A DNA stretch of 64,000 bases from positions 46,581,087 through 46,645,086 of the forward strand of contig JAJLRJ010000005.1 in NCBI GenBank assembly GCA_024195265.1. The letters run 5' to 3'. The notes beneath the pieces were generated by a model. That model made no database searches. It worked only from the letters and a program-made list of their open reading frames with translations, and was not told where the DNA came from. Both the position numbers and the translations under genes were made by a program. Source of the stretch: Dendrophyllia cribrosa (Eukaryota > Cnidaria > Anthozoa > Scleractinia > Dendrophylliidae). Shown piece after piece: positions 45,902 to 57,829 of this stretch (the stretch's first letter is position 1; every line of letters starts with the position of its first letter).

Positions 45902-46385
45902 GGGTTAGTTTCTAGAGAAACTGTGGTGCTGCGTCGGTGGGGGATGAAACACGAGAATTTAGTTTTATCGACTGAGTCGATAAGGTAAATTGACCACCGT
46001 AAAAAGATTCAAATAGCTGACATTTCGAGCGCTAGCCCTTCGTCGGAGCGAATCAAGGAATTGTGGGTAGTGTGTGGTTTTATATAGTAAGCGGTGGAGC
46101 TACGCTATTGGTGGAAATTTGGTGACGTGAAAAACAAATGTAAATTAGTTGAATGAAAAGCGTTCGTTGATTCCGTGGGGTTTGAGAGTGCCGATTTGAA
46201 AGATGATTTTTTGTTCTAGGTTTTTACGGCTTTCTGTGTTACCCTGGTGTAGGGAAAGGCCGCAGATTGTCATGTGTTGTTTAGAATGGTTAGTAAGATT
46301 AAAATGGCGCGCGACTGGTTTGGATGCGTCTTTGTCATTTTTTTCAACGTCTCGGAGATGTTCACGAAAACGGTCACCCAGTCTC
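45902..46385 (-). mobile_element. Younger Penelope-like element 3' end inserted in the older copy
   Basis: ACAAAAATCAGTG occurs at 45889-45901 and 46386-46398, a 13-bp target duplication. Between the two copies the minus strand encodes RLGDRFREHLRDVEKNDKDA, then KPVARHFNLTNHSKQHM and LEQKIIFQIGTLKPHGINER, the C-terminal half of a GIY-YIG domain, ending at 46145. The 3' UTR follows and contains a hammerhead-like motif at 46022-46058 (CCGACGA, helix II GGGC/GCUC, GAAAU). The element is 5' truncated inside the GIY-YIG domain. The first codons of the open frame are host target sequence. Confidence 0.85.
46022..46058 (-). ncRNA. Hammerhead-like motif with core change
   Basis: The minus strand reads CCGACGA-A-GGGC-UAGC-GCUC-GAAAUGUC. 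The CUGANGA core has U replaced by C at its second position; helix II is intact and GAAA is present. It was probably inherited from an active element and is weak or inactive now. Confidence 0.5.
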
Positions 46386-46398
46386 ACAAAAATCAGTG

Positions 46399-46640
46399 AT
46401 GAGAACAATACATCCTGAGCATCATTTACACACTTAAATCACAGAATTGACTGGGACTCTGCCAAATGTGTTACCTACAGTACAGATTACTACAAATGAC
46501 TTACTCTAGAAAGTTGATTTACTAAGTTAACTTAGAACAAACACCAATGAATGGATGCAATCCACCACCTGCAGCCTACAAACAACTTCTCAACAGAACA
46601 GACAAACAATAGACTGGACAAATGTAACATAATTATGGTA
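46399..46640 (+). pseudogene. Old Penelope-like element, C-terminal end (continuation)
   Basis: The plus strand reads NHRIDWDSAKCVTYSTDYYK, then stops within LTLES.FTKLT, and QPTNNFSTEQTN. The HRIDWDSAKC..YSTDYY..LTLES.F block is the typical C-terminus after the GIY-YIG domain in Penelope-like elements. This continues the copy broken at 45901. Confidence 0.75.
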
Positions 46641-47389
46641 AATTATTCCTGTACCTGATTATCAACAGTGAATCACAGATGCCTCTTTCTCGATTTTTCC
46701 TGAGGGCTGTACACAGGCTTCCAACAACACTGTCTTTTGCTGGACTTTTTTGGACAATTTCACTATACTTAATTTTATACACTGTACACATTCAAGTATT
46801 TTGTATTAATCAGAAGCATAACAAAATTACATCCAATGTCTTGATAGCCAATAAAAGGTTTTCAAATGAGCTTAAACTAACGGAAATTTGGTGACAGTCA
46901 TTATGCCTATTAATAATAATTATTACCTTGTTCATATGAGCAACACTAGAAATTGCACTCAATTGAAATAGCAAAATTAATAATATATACCAGTAGAATG
47001 TTTGCAGAATGTAAGTGGTGATGAGCAGAACTTAACTTGGCTTGTGTGGATGTAGAGAGCAGATTGATATTTTGACTCAACTGAACAAGGTGCATAAGCA
47101 AGATGGTTCTTATTGACTAAAAAAATGTGGGATTTTTCTTCTTAGTTTCAGTGTCCAGTGTAAGCTGTATTTATAAAGAAAGAAACTGTTGGGGGAGTGG
47201 GGTGGGGGTGGGGTGTGGGTGCTGGATCATTACCCTTACTTTCTTTGTATATTGGGAAAAGGGTGGCCAAGTGCTGTCAGACAACCTGTCCCATCCAGGG
47301 TTGAGTACCCCAGGAAAAAGGTGCTATAGGGAGTGGGTGGCTTACCCTGGGGGTAATAGCCCAGAGGAAAAATACCATTTGGATTTCTC
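46641..47389. other. Intergenic DNA, G-rich towards the satellite
   Basis: No gene is seen. From about 47190 GGGGTGGGGGTGGGGTG-type sequence leads into diverged units of the 62-bp array. Confidence 0.45.
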
Positions 47390-48260
47390 CTGACAGAGTG
47401 AGTGAGTTCCCATTGGGCTGGATACTTGGGGAAGAATCTAATGGGTTTCTTGTGACGGTGGGGTGGGTACTTAGGGAACGAATAAAATTATTGGGTTTCT
47501 CCTGACAGAGGGAGTGAGTTTCCATGGGGATGGATACTCAGGGAAGAATCTAATGGGTTTCTCCTGACAGAGGGTGTGAGTTCCCATGAGGCTGGATACT
47601 CAGGGAAGAATCTAATGGGTTTCTCATGGCAGAAGGTGTGAGTTCCCATGGGGCTGGATACTCAGGGAGGAATCTAATGGGTTTCTCATGACAGAGGGAG
47701 TGAGTTCCCATGGGGCTGGATACTCAGGGAAGAATCTAATGGGTTTCTCCTGACAGAGGGAGTGAGTTCCCACGGGGCTGGATACTCAGGGAAGAATCTA
47801 ATGGGTTTCTCCTGACAGAGGGAGTGAGTTCCCATGGGGCTGGATACTCATGGAAGAATCTAATGGGTTTCTCATGACAGATGGAGTGAGTTCCCATGGG
47901 GCTGGATACTCAGGGAGGAATCTAATGGGTTTCTCCTGACAGAGGGAGTGAGTTCCCATGGGGCTTGATACTCGGGGAGGAATCTAATGGGTTTCTCCTG
48001 ACAGAGGGAGTGAGTTCCCATGGGGCTGGATACTCAGTGAAGAATCTAATGGGTTTCTCCTGACAGAGGAAGTGAGTTCCCATGGGGTTGGATACTCAGG
48101 GAAGAATCTAATAATTGGTTTGTCCTGACATAGGGAGTGAGTTCCCACGGGGCTGGATACTCAGGGAAGAATCTTATGGATTTCTCCTGACAGAGGGAGT
48201 GAGTTCCCATGGGGCTGGATACTCAGGGAAGAATCTAATGGAATTCTCCTGACAGAGGGT
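47390..48260. repeat. Minisatellite array 1, unit 62 bp
   Basis: Units of GGGTTTCTCCTGACAGAGGG, AGTGAGTTCCCATGGGGCTG and GATACTCAGGGAAGAATCTAAT recur. Starts at 47493, 47555, 47617, 47679, 47741 and 47803 are exactly 62 bp apart. About 13 well-kept units, with diverged ones on both sides (47270-47490, 48260-48400). Open frames through it are by-products of the repeat. Confidence 0.95.
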
Positions 48261-49149
48261 GTGGGTAGTTATAGGTGAAGCAGCATTGAGTTTATTCTGA
48301 GACAGGGAGTGGTTTCTCCTGGGGTTTTCCTGGTTTAGGTAATCTTGGGGAAAGACACTAACAGGTTTCATGACAGAGGGAGTGCTTTTTCATGCAGTGG
48401 GTACTTCTTCCCAACATACTGGCAATTATTATTGAAGCCATACAACAAAAAATGTCAAACTTCCAAGCCAGTCTTAACCTTGCTTACTGCCGAAAATCAA
48501 GTAACAGTTGCCTGAATGAATGAGTATACATGTATGCACAAGAATGAATGCTAAATCAAAAATAACATTACTGAAAACCAAGCATCTGAAACATACACTC
48601 TGTACAAATCATAGAATTGACTGGATCACCTACTGAATGTATACTTTTTGAAACCTTGCACACTTTTAACAACTTGGCAGCAGCTCTAGGCAGAAACTTA
48701 TACCAACAATATGCACCTTGCAAACTAGTTACAACTTGAGAAAAGGACAAACAAGAAACCAAAGTGAACAAACATTGGTGTCACTGCACTGTCAAAATGA
48801 CTAGTTGATAACTGTGCAGTAAGAAATTAATTTTACCATAACATCACTGAGGTCATCAATAGCTAGTATTTTACACCATGATGGTGAAAATGGTTTTTGT
48901 TTTGTACAATCAGGCTGAAACTTCAGTCACAAACACTCTGTCTGACTTAATGACTCACTACAATAAAAAATGTAGTAGTAGTTTTTTTTTGACATTGCAT
49001 ACACCATAAACCAAGACAAATGTTTTTTCCATTTCACACATTTAAGCCATGGTACCATAAGAATTACTTAATGGCAAGAATTAGGCTGGATTTTATAAAC
49101 TTCAACTTTCACTGTGATGCCGAACCTTTTTGTTTTTGTTCTGATTTAA
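48261..49149. other. Spacer between the minisatellites
   Basis: Diverged array units to about 48400, then AT-rich DNA without a recognised gene. Confidence 0.5.
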
Positions 49150-49724
49150 GGATGTTCGCGCCCAAAATGTTCCCATATACAGATTTTTTTAAAACTTGCC
49201 AAGAAGTAAGGTAAAGATCAACTTTTGCCAAAAATGCAAAAAAAATGGGGGTTCACCATTCTCGTTTTCGAGATAAGGCGCATTGAAGACCATGTGTTTA
49301 TAGAAGCTTTCATTATTTTAAGACGATCTTAGCTTACAACTATCAGCATAAAAGAAGCTACTTTAGTGAAATTTAGATCAGGTAAACATACTCAAATCAA
49401 CGCAACCAAGTCTGTTAAGTAAACTTTTGCAGCTGATGTCGTTCCTTGAGGTAGAATAGAGAACTAAAGTGAGGACGTCACAAAAACTATTTTGTGAAAT
49501 TATGGGATGTGATTAGATATTCAGAAAGAGCATGAAGAAAAATGCCTGCTTGCCAAAAATCAGCATCGTATTGCAATTTGGGGATGAGATATTGGCACTG
49601 TCATGCTCTGATGACTCCATACAAACCCTTCTAATTTTGCCTTGGTTCATTACGTCGTATGCGTTACAGTACGTTTGTGTGACATGCGCGAAAAAATGTG
49701 CAGTAGCAATGGGCGCGAATCTCC
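49150..49724. mobile_element. TTAA-type element, 575 bp
   Basis: GGATGTTCGCGCCCA opens it and TGGGCGCGAATCTCC closes it. The left flank is TTAA (49146-49149) and the right flank TCAA (49725-49728), one change from the expected duplication. It contains only a short frame and sits between the two related satellite arrays. Confidence 0.7.
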
Positions 49725-49979
49725 TCAAGTCTAAACATTTACAAACAATAAGTTATTGATTTCAAAACTACCTCTATTCAGTCATCTCACTAGATACACA
49801 AGTTCAGTGTTTTTCTCACACACCAAATTTTGGTTTTGCATGGAAAAGAAGCCTGATAGGTTGTTGCTGACAATAGGGATTGCTTCCACCTGGTAGTAGT
49901 TTTCCCTGTGTGGAATGGGTTTCTCTTAACAATAGGCACAGTGGTTCCCACCCATGGGGGGGGGGTCTTCAAAAAAATC

Positions 49980-52010
49980 TGATGTGTTTCTCCTGACAGT
50001 AGATGGCAGATGGGTATACCCCTCATTGTGGATACCTAGGAAAAAAGCTTCCCTATAAGAGGGAGTGGTTTCCCATGGGAAAAAAGATTCTTGGGCAAGG
50101 AACTGATGTGTTTCTCCTTACAAGAGAGAGTGGTTTTTCCTGGGGGTGGACACTCAGGGGGAAAACTGATGTGTTTCTTCTTCCAAGAGGGAGTGGTTTC
50201 CCATGGGGTGGATACTTGGGGGAAAAGCTGATGTGTTTCTCCCTACAAGAGGAGAGGGAGTGTTTCCCCTGGGGGTGAATACTTGGGGAGAAAAACTGAT
50301 GTGTTTCTCCCTACAAGAGGGAGTGGTTACCTCTGGGGGTGAATACTTGAGGGAAAAACTGATGCGTTTCTCCTCACAAGAGGGATTGGTTTTTCCCAGG
50401 GATGGATACTTGGGGGAAAAACTGATGAGCTTCTCCCTACAAGAGGGAGTGGTTTTCCCTAGGGATGGATACTTGGGGAAAACACTGATGTGTTTCTCCT
50501 GTTATAGAGAGTGGTTCCCTATTGGGGGGTGGATACTGAGGGAAAAAACTGATGAGTTCCTCCCTACAAGAGGGAGTGGTTTCCCCTGGGGGTGGATACT
50601 TGGGGAAAAAACTGATATGTTTTTTCCTACAGGAGGGATTGGTTTCCCCTGGGGGTGGATACTTTGGGAAAAAGCTGATGTGTTTCTTCCTTCAAGAGAG
50701 AGTGGTTTCCCTGAGAATGGATACTCGGGGAAAAAAACTGATGTGTTTCTTCTACAAGAGGGAGTGGTGTCCCATGGGGGTGGATACTTGGGGGAAAAGA
50801 ACTGATGTGTTTCTCCTTACAAGAGGGAGTGGTTTCCCCTGGGGGTGGATACTCAGGGAAAAAAAACTGATGTTTCTCCCTACAAGAGGAAGAGGGAGTG
50901 TTTCCCCTGGGGGTGAATACTTGGGGAAAAAACTGATGTTTCTCCCTACAAGAGGGAGTGGTTTCCCCTGGGGGTGAATACCTGGGGGAAAAAACAGATG
51001 TGTTTCTCCCTACAAGAGGGAGTGGTTTACCCTAGGGATGGATACTTGGGGAAAAAACTGATGTGTTTCTTCCTACAAGAGAGAGTGGTTTTCCCTGGGG
51101 GTGGATACTTGAGGAAAAAATGATATGTTTCTCCCTACAGGGGGGAGTGGTTTTCCCTGGGGGTGGATACTTGGGAAAAAACCCCTGATATGTTTCTTCC
51201 TACAGGAAGGATTGGTTTCCCCTGGGGGTGGATACTTGGGGAAAAAACTGATGCGTTTCTTCTACAAGAGGGAGTGGTTTCCCATGGGGATGGATACTCA
51301 GGGGAAAAAAACTGATGTTTCTTCTACAAGAGGGAGTGGTTTCCCCTGGGGATGGATACTCAGGGGAAGAAACTGATGTGTTTCTTCTACAAGAGGGAGT
51401 GGTTTCCCCTGGGGATGGATACTCGGGGGGAGGGGGAACTGATGTGTTTCTCCTTACAAGAGGAAGAGGGAGTGTTTCCCCTGGGGGTGGATACTTGGGG
51501 GATAAACTCATGGGTTTCTCTTGTTATAGAGTGGTTTCCCCTGGTGATGGGTACTTGCTGAGAGAGAGAGCCAATTTACTATTAATAGGAAAGGGTTTCC
51601 CTGAGGAGGAGAGAAGTAGGGATAAGTGGGTTCCCTTGGGGGTGTATACTACAGGAAAAAAACTGACAGAACAAGGGGAAGTGGGTTCTTCGGGGTGGAT
51701 AATCAGGGAAAAACTGATTGGTTTCTCCTGACAAAGGGAGTTTTCCCCTTGAAGGAGCTATAACAGGGAATAAACTGATGTGTTTCTCCTGGCAAAGGGT
51801 GGTGAGGTTACCTGGGGCGAGTATTCAGGAGGGAAAAACTGATAGGATTCTCTTGACAGAGGGATTGGTTTCTCCTTCCACTCCATGGGTGGGTTAAATA
51901 AAAAAAACTGAGGGGTTTCTTCTGATAAGAGAGCATCCTTTTACCCTCAAGAGTGGGTGCTTCCAGAAAAAAAAAACTGGGAATGTGCGGTCATCTGGCA
52001 GGTGGTTTCT
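49980..52010. repeat. Minisatellite array 2, unit about 63 bp
   Basis: Units contain GATGTGTTTCTCCCTACAAG, AGGGAGTGGTTTCCCCTGGG and GGTGGATACTTGGGGAAAAA. Spacings of 62-63 bp prevail (50105, 50168, 50230; 50361, 50424, 50487), with one 68-bp unit carrying an extra GAGGAGAGG. About 24 units to 51550; decayed units continue to about 52010. The consensus is clearly related to array 1. Because 63 is a multiple of 3, long frames run through it on both strands; I do not call them genes. Confidence 0.95.
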
Positions 52011-52835
52011 CCACAAACACACACACACACAAAAACATGGCAACAGTTTTCAGTGTGAGGGGGAGTCGGGGTACGCAGGTGTATTGAGAAGATTGGTCTT
52101 CATTTATAAATTTTGATCAGGTGTTTGTGTGTGGAAGTTGGGATGGGGGTGGGGGCTTATTCATGGGAAGGCTTGATTCCAAAGATTCCAGTGTTGCTGC
52201 CTGTTGTCAATACGCAGCACAACATTCAATTTGATCATCTTGCACTTGTATCTTGTTCAGTTGGGCGCAATTTACACATTTTTCCAAGTCACACTTAAGG
52301 GAACATGGTAGCATAGTGTCTATGAGAATGTTATCAAAAGAGGCTGTGTTGCATCATACAATATTGAACTAAATTTCATTTTTTATTTTATTTTTTTATT
52401 TTCATACATATTTTGAATGATAGTGACATAGCCCCTGCTGGTATCAGTTCTCAGTTCACGAGTTTAAGACATCCAAGATGAGATATTGAGTTTGAAGACT
52501 GCAACTTCGAAAATTTGCTATTTTCACACAGTGATATTGAATTGTGGCAGATAAACCAAATTTTTTCTCTTTGAATTCCAGTTTTCAACCTTAATATATA
52601 ATTTGTTGGATGGGTATCTTGAGGCTGTGAACTGTGAACTTTCCATTTTCATACGACATTTTATGTTAACCATGTTATCCATGGCTTCGAATTCACCAGG
52701 AGCTCTTACATCAAACTGTTGCAGCTGCAACCCTTTCATTCCCAAAAGCAATCAAAAACTAAATTCTTCAAGATTTCAGAGTCAACAGTTTGATCAGAAA
52801 CCAGGCCAAGAGATTAGCTCGCAAATTTTGTCTTT
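52011..52835. other. Intergenic DNA with one possible exon
   Basis: On the minus strand 52751-52524 is open and reads GLQLQQFDVRAPGEFEAMDN, then FTASRYPSNKLYIKVENWNS, with natural-looking composition. It has no recognised family and no clear splice sites. Treat as unproven. Confidence 0.3.
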
Positions 52836-53640
52836 ATACATTACCAAATATGTAGAAACCAAAAATCACCAGCTGGGGAAAATTGTCTTATTTTGTTACC
52901 AAATTATTAGAAATCAGATAAAGAGAAAAGTCCTCAGCAAGGGAAAAATTGTCTTGATCCATTACCAAATTTGTGGCAACCAGGTAAAGAGATAAACAAA
53001 ACTCATCAGCTATACATTACCAATTTTTTAGAAACCAATTTAAGAGATTAACAAAAAAATTATTATCAGCTAGAAAAAAATTGTCTTTACGCATTACCAA
53101 ATTTGTAGAAACCAAGCTAACTAAAGAGAACAACAAAAATGATCAGCTAGGGAAAATTGTCTTTATGCATTACCAAATTTGAAGAAACCAGGTAAAAAGA
53201 ATAACAGGAATGATCAGCAAAGGTAAATTGTCTTTATGCATTACCAAATTTGTAGAAACCAAGTAAAGAGAATAACAAAAATGATCAGCTAGGGAAAATT
53301 GTCTTTATGCATTACCAAATTGGTAGAAACCAGGTAAAGAGAATAACAAAAATGATCAGCTAGGGAAAATTGTCTTTATGCATTACCAAATTGGTAGAAA
53401 CCAGGTAAAGAGAATAGCAAAAATGATCAGCAAGGAAAAATTGTCTTTATGCATTACCAAATTTGTAGAAACCAGCTTTACTAAAAGAGATTGACAAAAA
53501 CGATCACTTGGGAAAATTGTCTTTAAAAGTTACCAAATTTGTAGAAACCAGGTAAAGAGAACAACAAAAATGATGGTTAGGGAAAATTGTCTTTATACAT
53601 TTACCAAATCTGTAGAAACCAGGTAAAGAACAGAATCATT
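52836..53640. repeat. Minisatellite array 3, unit 71 bp
   Basis: Units of AATTGTCTTTATGCATTACC, AAATTTGTAGAAACCAGGTA and AAGAGAATAACAAAAATGATCAGCTAGGG recur. Starts at 53159, 53230, 53301, 53372 and 53443 are exactly 71 bp apart. About 11 units, the first four more diverged. Unrelated to arrays 1 and 2. Confidence 0.95.
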
Positions 53641-53812
53641 ACCTAAGGAAATTTTTTTAAATGCAGTATCAAGCTTGGGACTGAAAGGGTTTAACATTTG
53701 CTGTTAGTGTCTCTGATAAGATGTATCAATCTGCTCTTTATACAACTGGGGTGGTTGCATTAGCATAAATGTTGAGCCTTATTGCTAACGTCAGACATTT
53801 AAAGTGTATATG

Positions 53813-54343
53813 ACAGTGATTTGTTTATTTGCTTGATCGAATCTACATGATGTTCTGATAAGAAAATGGAAAAAAAAATCGATATCGATTTTTCTTCTCT
53901 GCGTTGTAGCCGTCCAAAAACGTGAAATTTCACTTCCGGTGTGTTACAAAACCGCGCAAGAAGAAAGACTGGAAATAGTCCGCTGTGACGTCAATACAAG
54001 AATGCCGGTGTCAAGGTTTCTCAGATCCTCACATTTTTTGATGCGCCCTGAGGAAGAAACATTGTTCTATTAAGGTGTGTTGTCTGGTTGTAGCAACACG
54101 CACCAAAAAACGGAGGAACTGAGAATTCGCGACACTGGCATTCTTGTATTGACGTCACAGCGGACTATTTCCAGTCTTTCTTCTTGCGCGGTTTTGTAAC
54201 ACATCGGAAGTGAAATTTCACACTTTTAGACAGCCAAAACGCGGAGAAGGAAAATCAATATCGAAAAATTGTTTTCCATTTTCTTATCAGAACATCATGT
54301 AGATTCGATGAAGCTATTAAAAAAAATCACTGTCATATACACT
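53813..54343. mobile_element. TTAA-type palindromic MITE, 531 bp
   Basis: AGTGTATATGACAGTGATTT opens it and AAATCACTGTCATATACACT closes it. Arms of about 200 bp are nearly complementary throughout (for example CTGTGACGTCAATACAAGAA and its inverse). Flanks are TTAA (53809-53812) and GTAA (54344-54347). No ORF. Confidence 0.85.
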
Positions 54344-54807
54344 GTAAGAAGTGGGTTGCTTGTACTGAATGTCTGATGTTAGCAGCTTAGCCCACCATTG
54401 ATGCTTATGTTACCAACCCAAGGGCTTTATGATGTCTATATGGCCTATGACCATTCTTTTACCTGATGTCTCCATAATGTGTAGACGAGTGTTCCCAAAC
54501 ATATTTGATTCCAATGCTATTTGACCCTTCAATTCAGCTTCCAAGCTTTATCAAATACCCATTTGAGTTGACTGAACTCTAGAGCAAGCAATGAAATTTA
54601 TGCGCTCAAGTGAAAAAGCAGCAGGCAAAACAAAAACAGGCGCAGGGATTTTGGATGTTAAGCAAACATTAACTCAATTGTTCAGGATTTAAAATGTTAA
54701 ATATATACTCACTTTCATTAGATCAGACTAAAAAGAACAAGACGTTCCCTTATTCTCTCAGTGTTCAGTCAGCTACAAAGATGGTTATGGAATGAGCTAC
54801 GAGGCTA

Positions 54808-55062
54808 AAGGCGATGTTACAACAAGCAACGTTTCCTGCAACTTATCTGGCAATAAAATTGTGACACAAATTGGACAAAACGCCCAGTGTAATGTACTCA
54901 GCAATGGACTTTCCGCAGTTGTTGTGAGGAGTAGAACTTTGTTAAACTTTTCATGATCATTGCAGCAAAGTATGTTACACTGAGAATTTTTTCTGCAACG
55001 CGTGTCACAATTTTGTAGCCAGACGAATTGCACGAAGTGTTGCCTGGTGTAACACTGCCTTG
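54808..55062. mobile_element. Palindromic MITE, 255 bp
   Basis: AAGGCGATGTTACAACAAGC on the left corresponds to the inverse of TGCCTGGTGTAACACTGCCTT on the right, and AAAATTGTGACAC occurs in both arms. No target duplication is evident. Confidence 0.75.
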
Positions 55063-55094
55063 AATAAGTTCTTTTCAGGACCCTAACATGTCCA

Positions 55095-55437
55095 TGTCAA
55101 TCATAATTAAGGATGCATTAACTGAAAGAGCAGATAAAAGTTAGAAAGCACTTAAGATTTCAGCTATTCGATTGAGAACATTACTGAGAACTCGATGCTT
55201 TAAAATGTTGAAAGTAAGAACGATTTGTGTGGCTAGACAGCAAGGCTTGCATGTCTTTCCATACAAGTCATACTTATTTTTAACATTTTAAGGCAGCTTT
55301 GTACTCGGTAATAGTGTCAATTGCCTGATGTGGCTGAAATTTCCAGTGCTTTGTAATGGCAGTGTTACATTGTCTTAACTTTCAGCTGCTCTTTCAGTTG
55401 CGCTAGCATCCTTAGTTATGATTGACAGACGTGACAG
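55095..55437. mobile_element. TIR MITE, 343 bp
   Basis: TGTCAATCATAATTAAGGAT is inverted at the right end as ATCCTTAGTTATGATTGACA; CTGAAAGAGCAG also appears in both arms. No ORF. Confidence 0.75.
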
Positions 55438-55639
55438 GGTTCTGCAAAGGACTTATTGAAGGGTCAAAAAGTATTGGAATCAAATATGTTTGGGACACTT
55501 GTCTTGCACATTACAGAGATTTCAGGTAAAAGACTTGTCAAAGGCTATAAACTTGGTTCACAGGCAGAAAACAGATATTTGTCATTGTAAAAGTGTTTAT
55601 TGACTTTATTTGTACAAAGATGACGAAAAAAAAATAAAA

Positions 55640-55916
55640 TCTACCCAACCACCCCCCTGCAATTGGGTTGCTTCCACTCAGGTTGTCTAAGTTGTTCTGT
55701 GTTCTTTTTGTCCTCATTAAGTATTCCAACTTTAAAATCCCTGTAAGTTCTATCTGATCTCCCAATTCCAGAAGGGGAGATGTGAACACTGAGAGATTCA
55801 CTGTTGATCCACAAGTGGATGTGACCACATAGAGGGAAGTGAGGGTTTGTTCCTCTGTCCCCTGAGTCCAATCCAACCTTATCAGAATACCACAATTCCA
55901 AAATTCTAAGTGCCAA
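55640..55916 (-). repeat. Dispersed coding-like segment, copy 1
   Basis: The minus strand matches 57830-58085 (plus) over about 250 bp at roughly three quarters identity by eye. One frame, EEQTLTSLYVVTSTCGSTVN...DQIELTGILKLEY, is best kept between copies, with most changes at third positions. It may be a piece of an unrecognised gene or retroelement. Confidence 0.5.
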
Positions 55917-55919
55917 TCA

Positions 55920-57540
55920 GTTTGAAACGTTTTTGGAAGATGCTTGTTTCATAATTTGGCCAGTGATCGAAATTAATTTTCTCTGAATCAATGTTTTGTT
56001 TTAAAAGTGAGTGTTCAGTTCAAGGGTAACCTCGGCGTCTCATCATCAGAGGAGGAGGACGAGACTGGTGCACGAGCCGTCTACCATGACCCCGGCTGCC
56101 TTTGACCATACAGCAAACCAAAGAGCACAAACTCGCACGGAGAAAAGTTCTTTCTGTGAAGCTGCCATAACCGAACTTAGCCGCCCCTATTTATTAATTT
56201 TACTCGCAAAGTCCTTGCAAAAATAGTTTTTAGATGTCTTTAAAGTTAGGCTGTTGGTTTTGATTTAATTTAATAAAATATTGCTAGGATTATTTAATTG
56301 TGTCATCATTGAAGTAAAATATTTGATCAAAAGTGGTTATATTGCTTTGCAGCTCATGACAACATGCGTTTTTAGTTGTTGTTCCATGCCGCCGAAGAGT
56401 TGAGCAGCATGAAACAACAGCTAAAAACTCGTGTTATCACAAGCCATATTTATAGTTTCAAAATTATCAAAATCATACTTTTTAGAGTGAAAATGGAAAG
56501 CGAATTAGCGAGCGCTTAAAAGGTGAAAATCCTGTAATCATTGTGCTTATTTACGCCGATATAATAGAAATTGAAGAATTCGAATCGGCTTTTAATAAAA
56601 GTAAGTTATTCATTATTAAACCAAAGAATTGCCGTTAGTATTTAAGCGAATAATTCATATAGAACTAATTTTATTTATACAGCCCCGTTCTTAATTTGTA
56701 TGCATACAAACTTCACGCTTTTGTGCACGAAGATTGTATGCATGCATAATTAAGTTTGGGGTTGCCAGCGAAATTATTCCGAGGTTTTTGTTTCTAAAAA
56801 GCGATAATTTCATCATTTATAAATTATTTTTACGAATCCTATATTAAAGAGGTAAAAACAATCTTTAATTGTTTAATTTGCATGGGTTAGAAGCTTGTTC
56901 AACCGATAAAAATAAGCCTAGTTCATGAAGCTGTCCTCTTCTGAATGTCACGCAATTTTCCTTTTCCCGTGGGCTTAAACCTGGTCACAGGAAACCCAAT
57001 CTCGCAAAACAAGAACCGATATCATGTGCAGGCTCTTGTATCACGAGCTTGGTGTCTCTGTGATCTGATATAAAGCTGAAATTTGTCCTTAGAAAAATAT
57101 CAACTTAGATATTAGGTTAGATTTAAAAGGAAAATGAAAAATAGTTATTTCAAGCTTTATGGATTGAAACAAGAAGGGAATTTTGATTTTAGTATTATAC
57201 GAACTAGCTAAAATGATCAAATATCCTGGAAAAAAATTTTTCTTAAGGATTTATAGTAGAACAATTTTTAGTTGTAATCTCAGGGATGAACTGAAACTGT
57301 AGTTTGCAATGGAGATACATGCGGAGGAATCTTTAAAATTAATTTCCACATGAACCTTCATTGTAAGTTTCAGTTCAACCGTAAGAATACAAATGGTTAT
57401 TGAAAAGATAATTACCTTACTTTTAAGATAATTCAATTATGTCCTTAATGCATAAGTGTTTATAGATTTGGAGCAAAATGTTTTTTCTTTAAGTTAGATT
57501 TAGATATACAAAGATTTTGCGAGTGGAAAAAATTCCTAGA
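55920..57540. other. Intergenic DNA
   Basis: No gene is recognised. At 56360-56450 a short imperfect inverted repeat (TTTTTAGTTGTTGTTCCATG and AACAACAGCTAAAAACTCG) is present. The rest is AT-rich. Confidence 0.4.
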
Positions 57541-57775
57541 GATGAGGAAAAAAACCGAAATGGCAGCAACACAGCATGTAGCCTGTGAAAGGGCGGGGTC
57601 ACCCCACCCTACTCACAGACTACAAGGCTTTACAGCAAAGAACCCTCTCAACATGGATTTAGATCAATCTGGGTTGCTATCTGTTAGACAACAGAGTGGG
57701 GCGACTGGATTCCCAGCCCCTTTAGCCCTCCCTATCACCATCCATCAGAGGTGCAGGCCGGCGTAACCCTGTCAC
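57541..57775. repeat. GC-richer block resembling a dispersed repeat
   Basis: The block differs sharply in composition from its AT-rich surroundings (GGGCGGGGTCACCCCACCCT, GCAGGCCGGCGTAACCCTGT). It immediately precedes copy 2 of the dispersed segment. Possibly 5' sequence of a LINE; not proven. Confidence 0.35.
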
Positions 57776-57829
57776 TAAACACTCATGAAACAAGCATCTT
57801 AAGGATCAAAATAGTTTTTTTTGCTATAA

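Noticed and set aside
46145..46408. ATG-started 87-codon frame read as a complete protein
   Set aside because: Its first seven codons come from the host target site and duplication; the element is truncated inside the GIY-YIG domain, so this is not a complete gene.
50003..51731. Long overlapping plus-strand reading frames (up to 200 codons) and a minus-strand one
   Set aside because: They lie entirely in the ~63-bp minisatellite; frame preservation follows from unit length and the amino-acid pattern is the repeat itself.
47390..53640. CRISPR-like array
   Set aside because: Units are adjacent tandem repeats without unique spacers, and the genome is eukaryotic.
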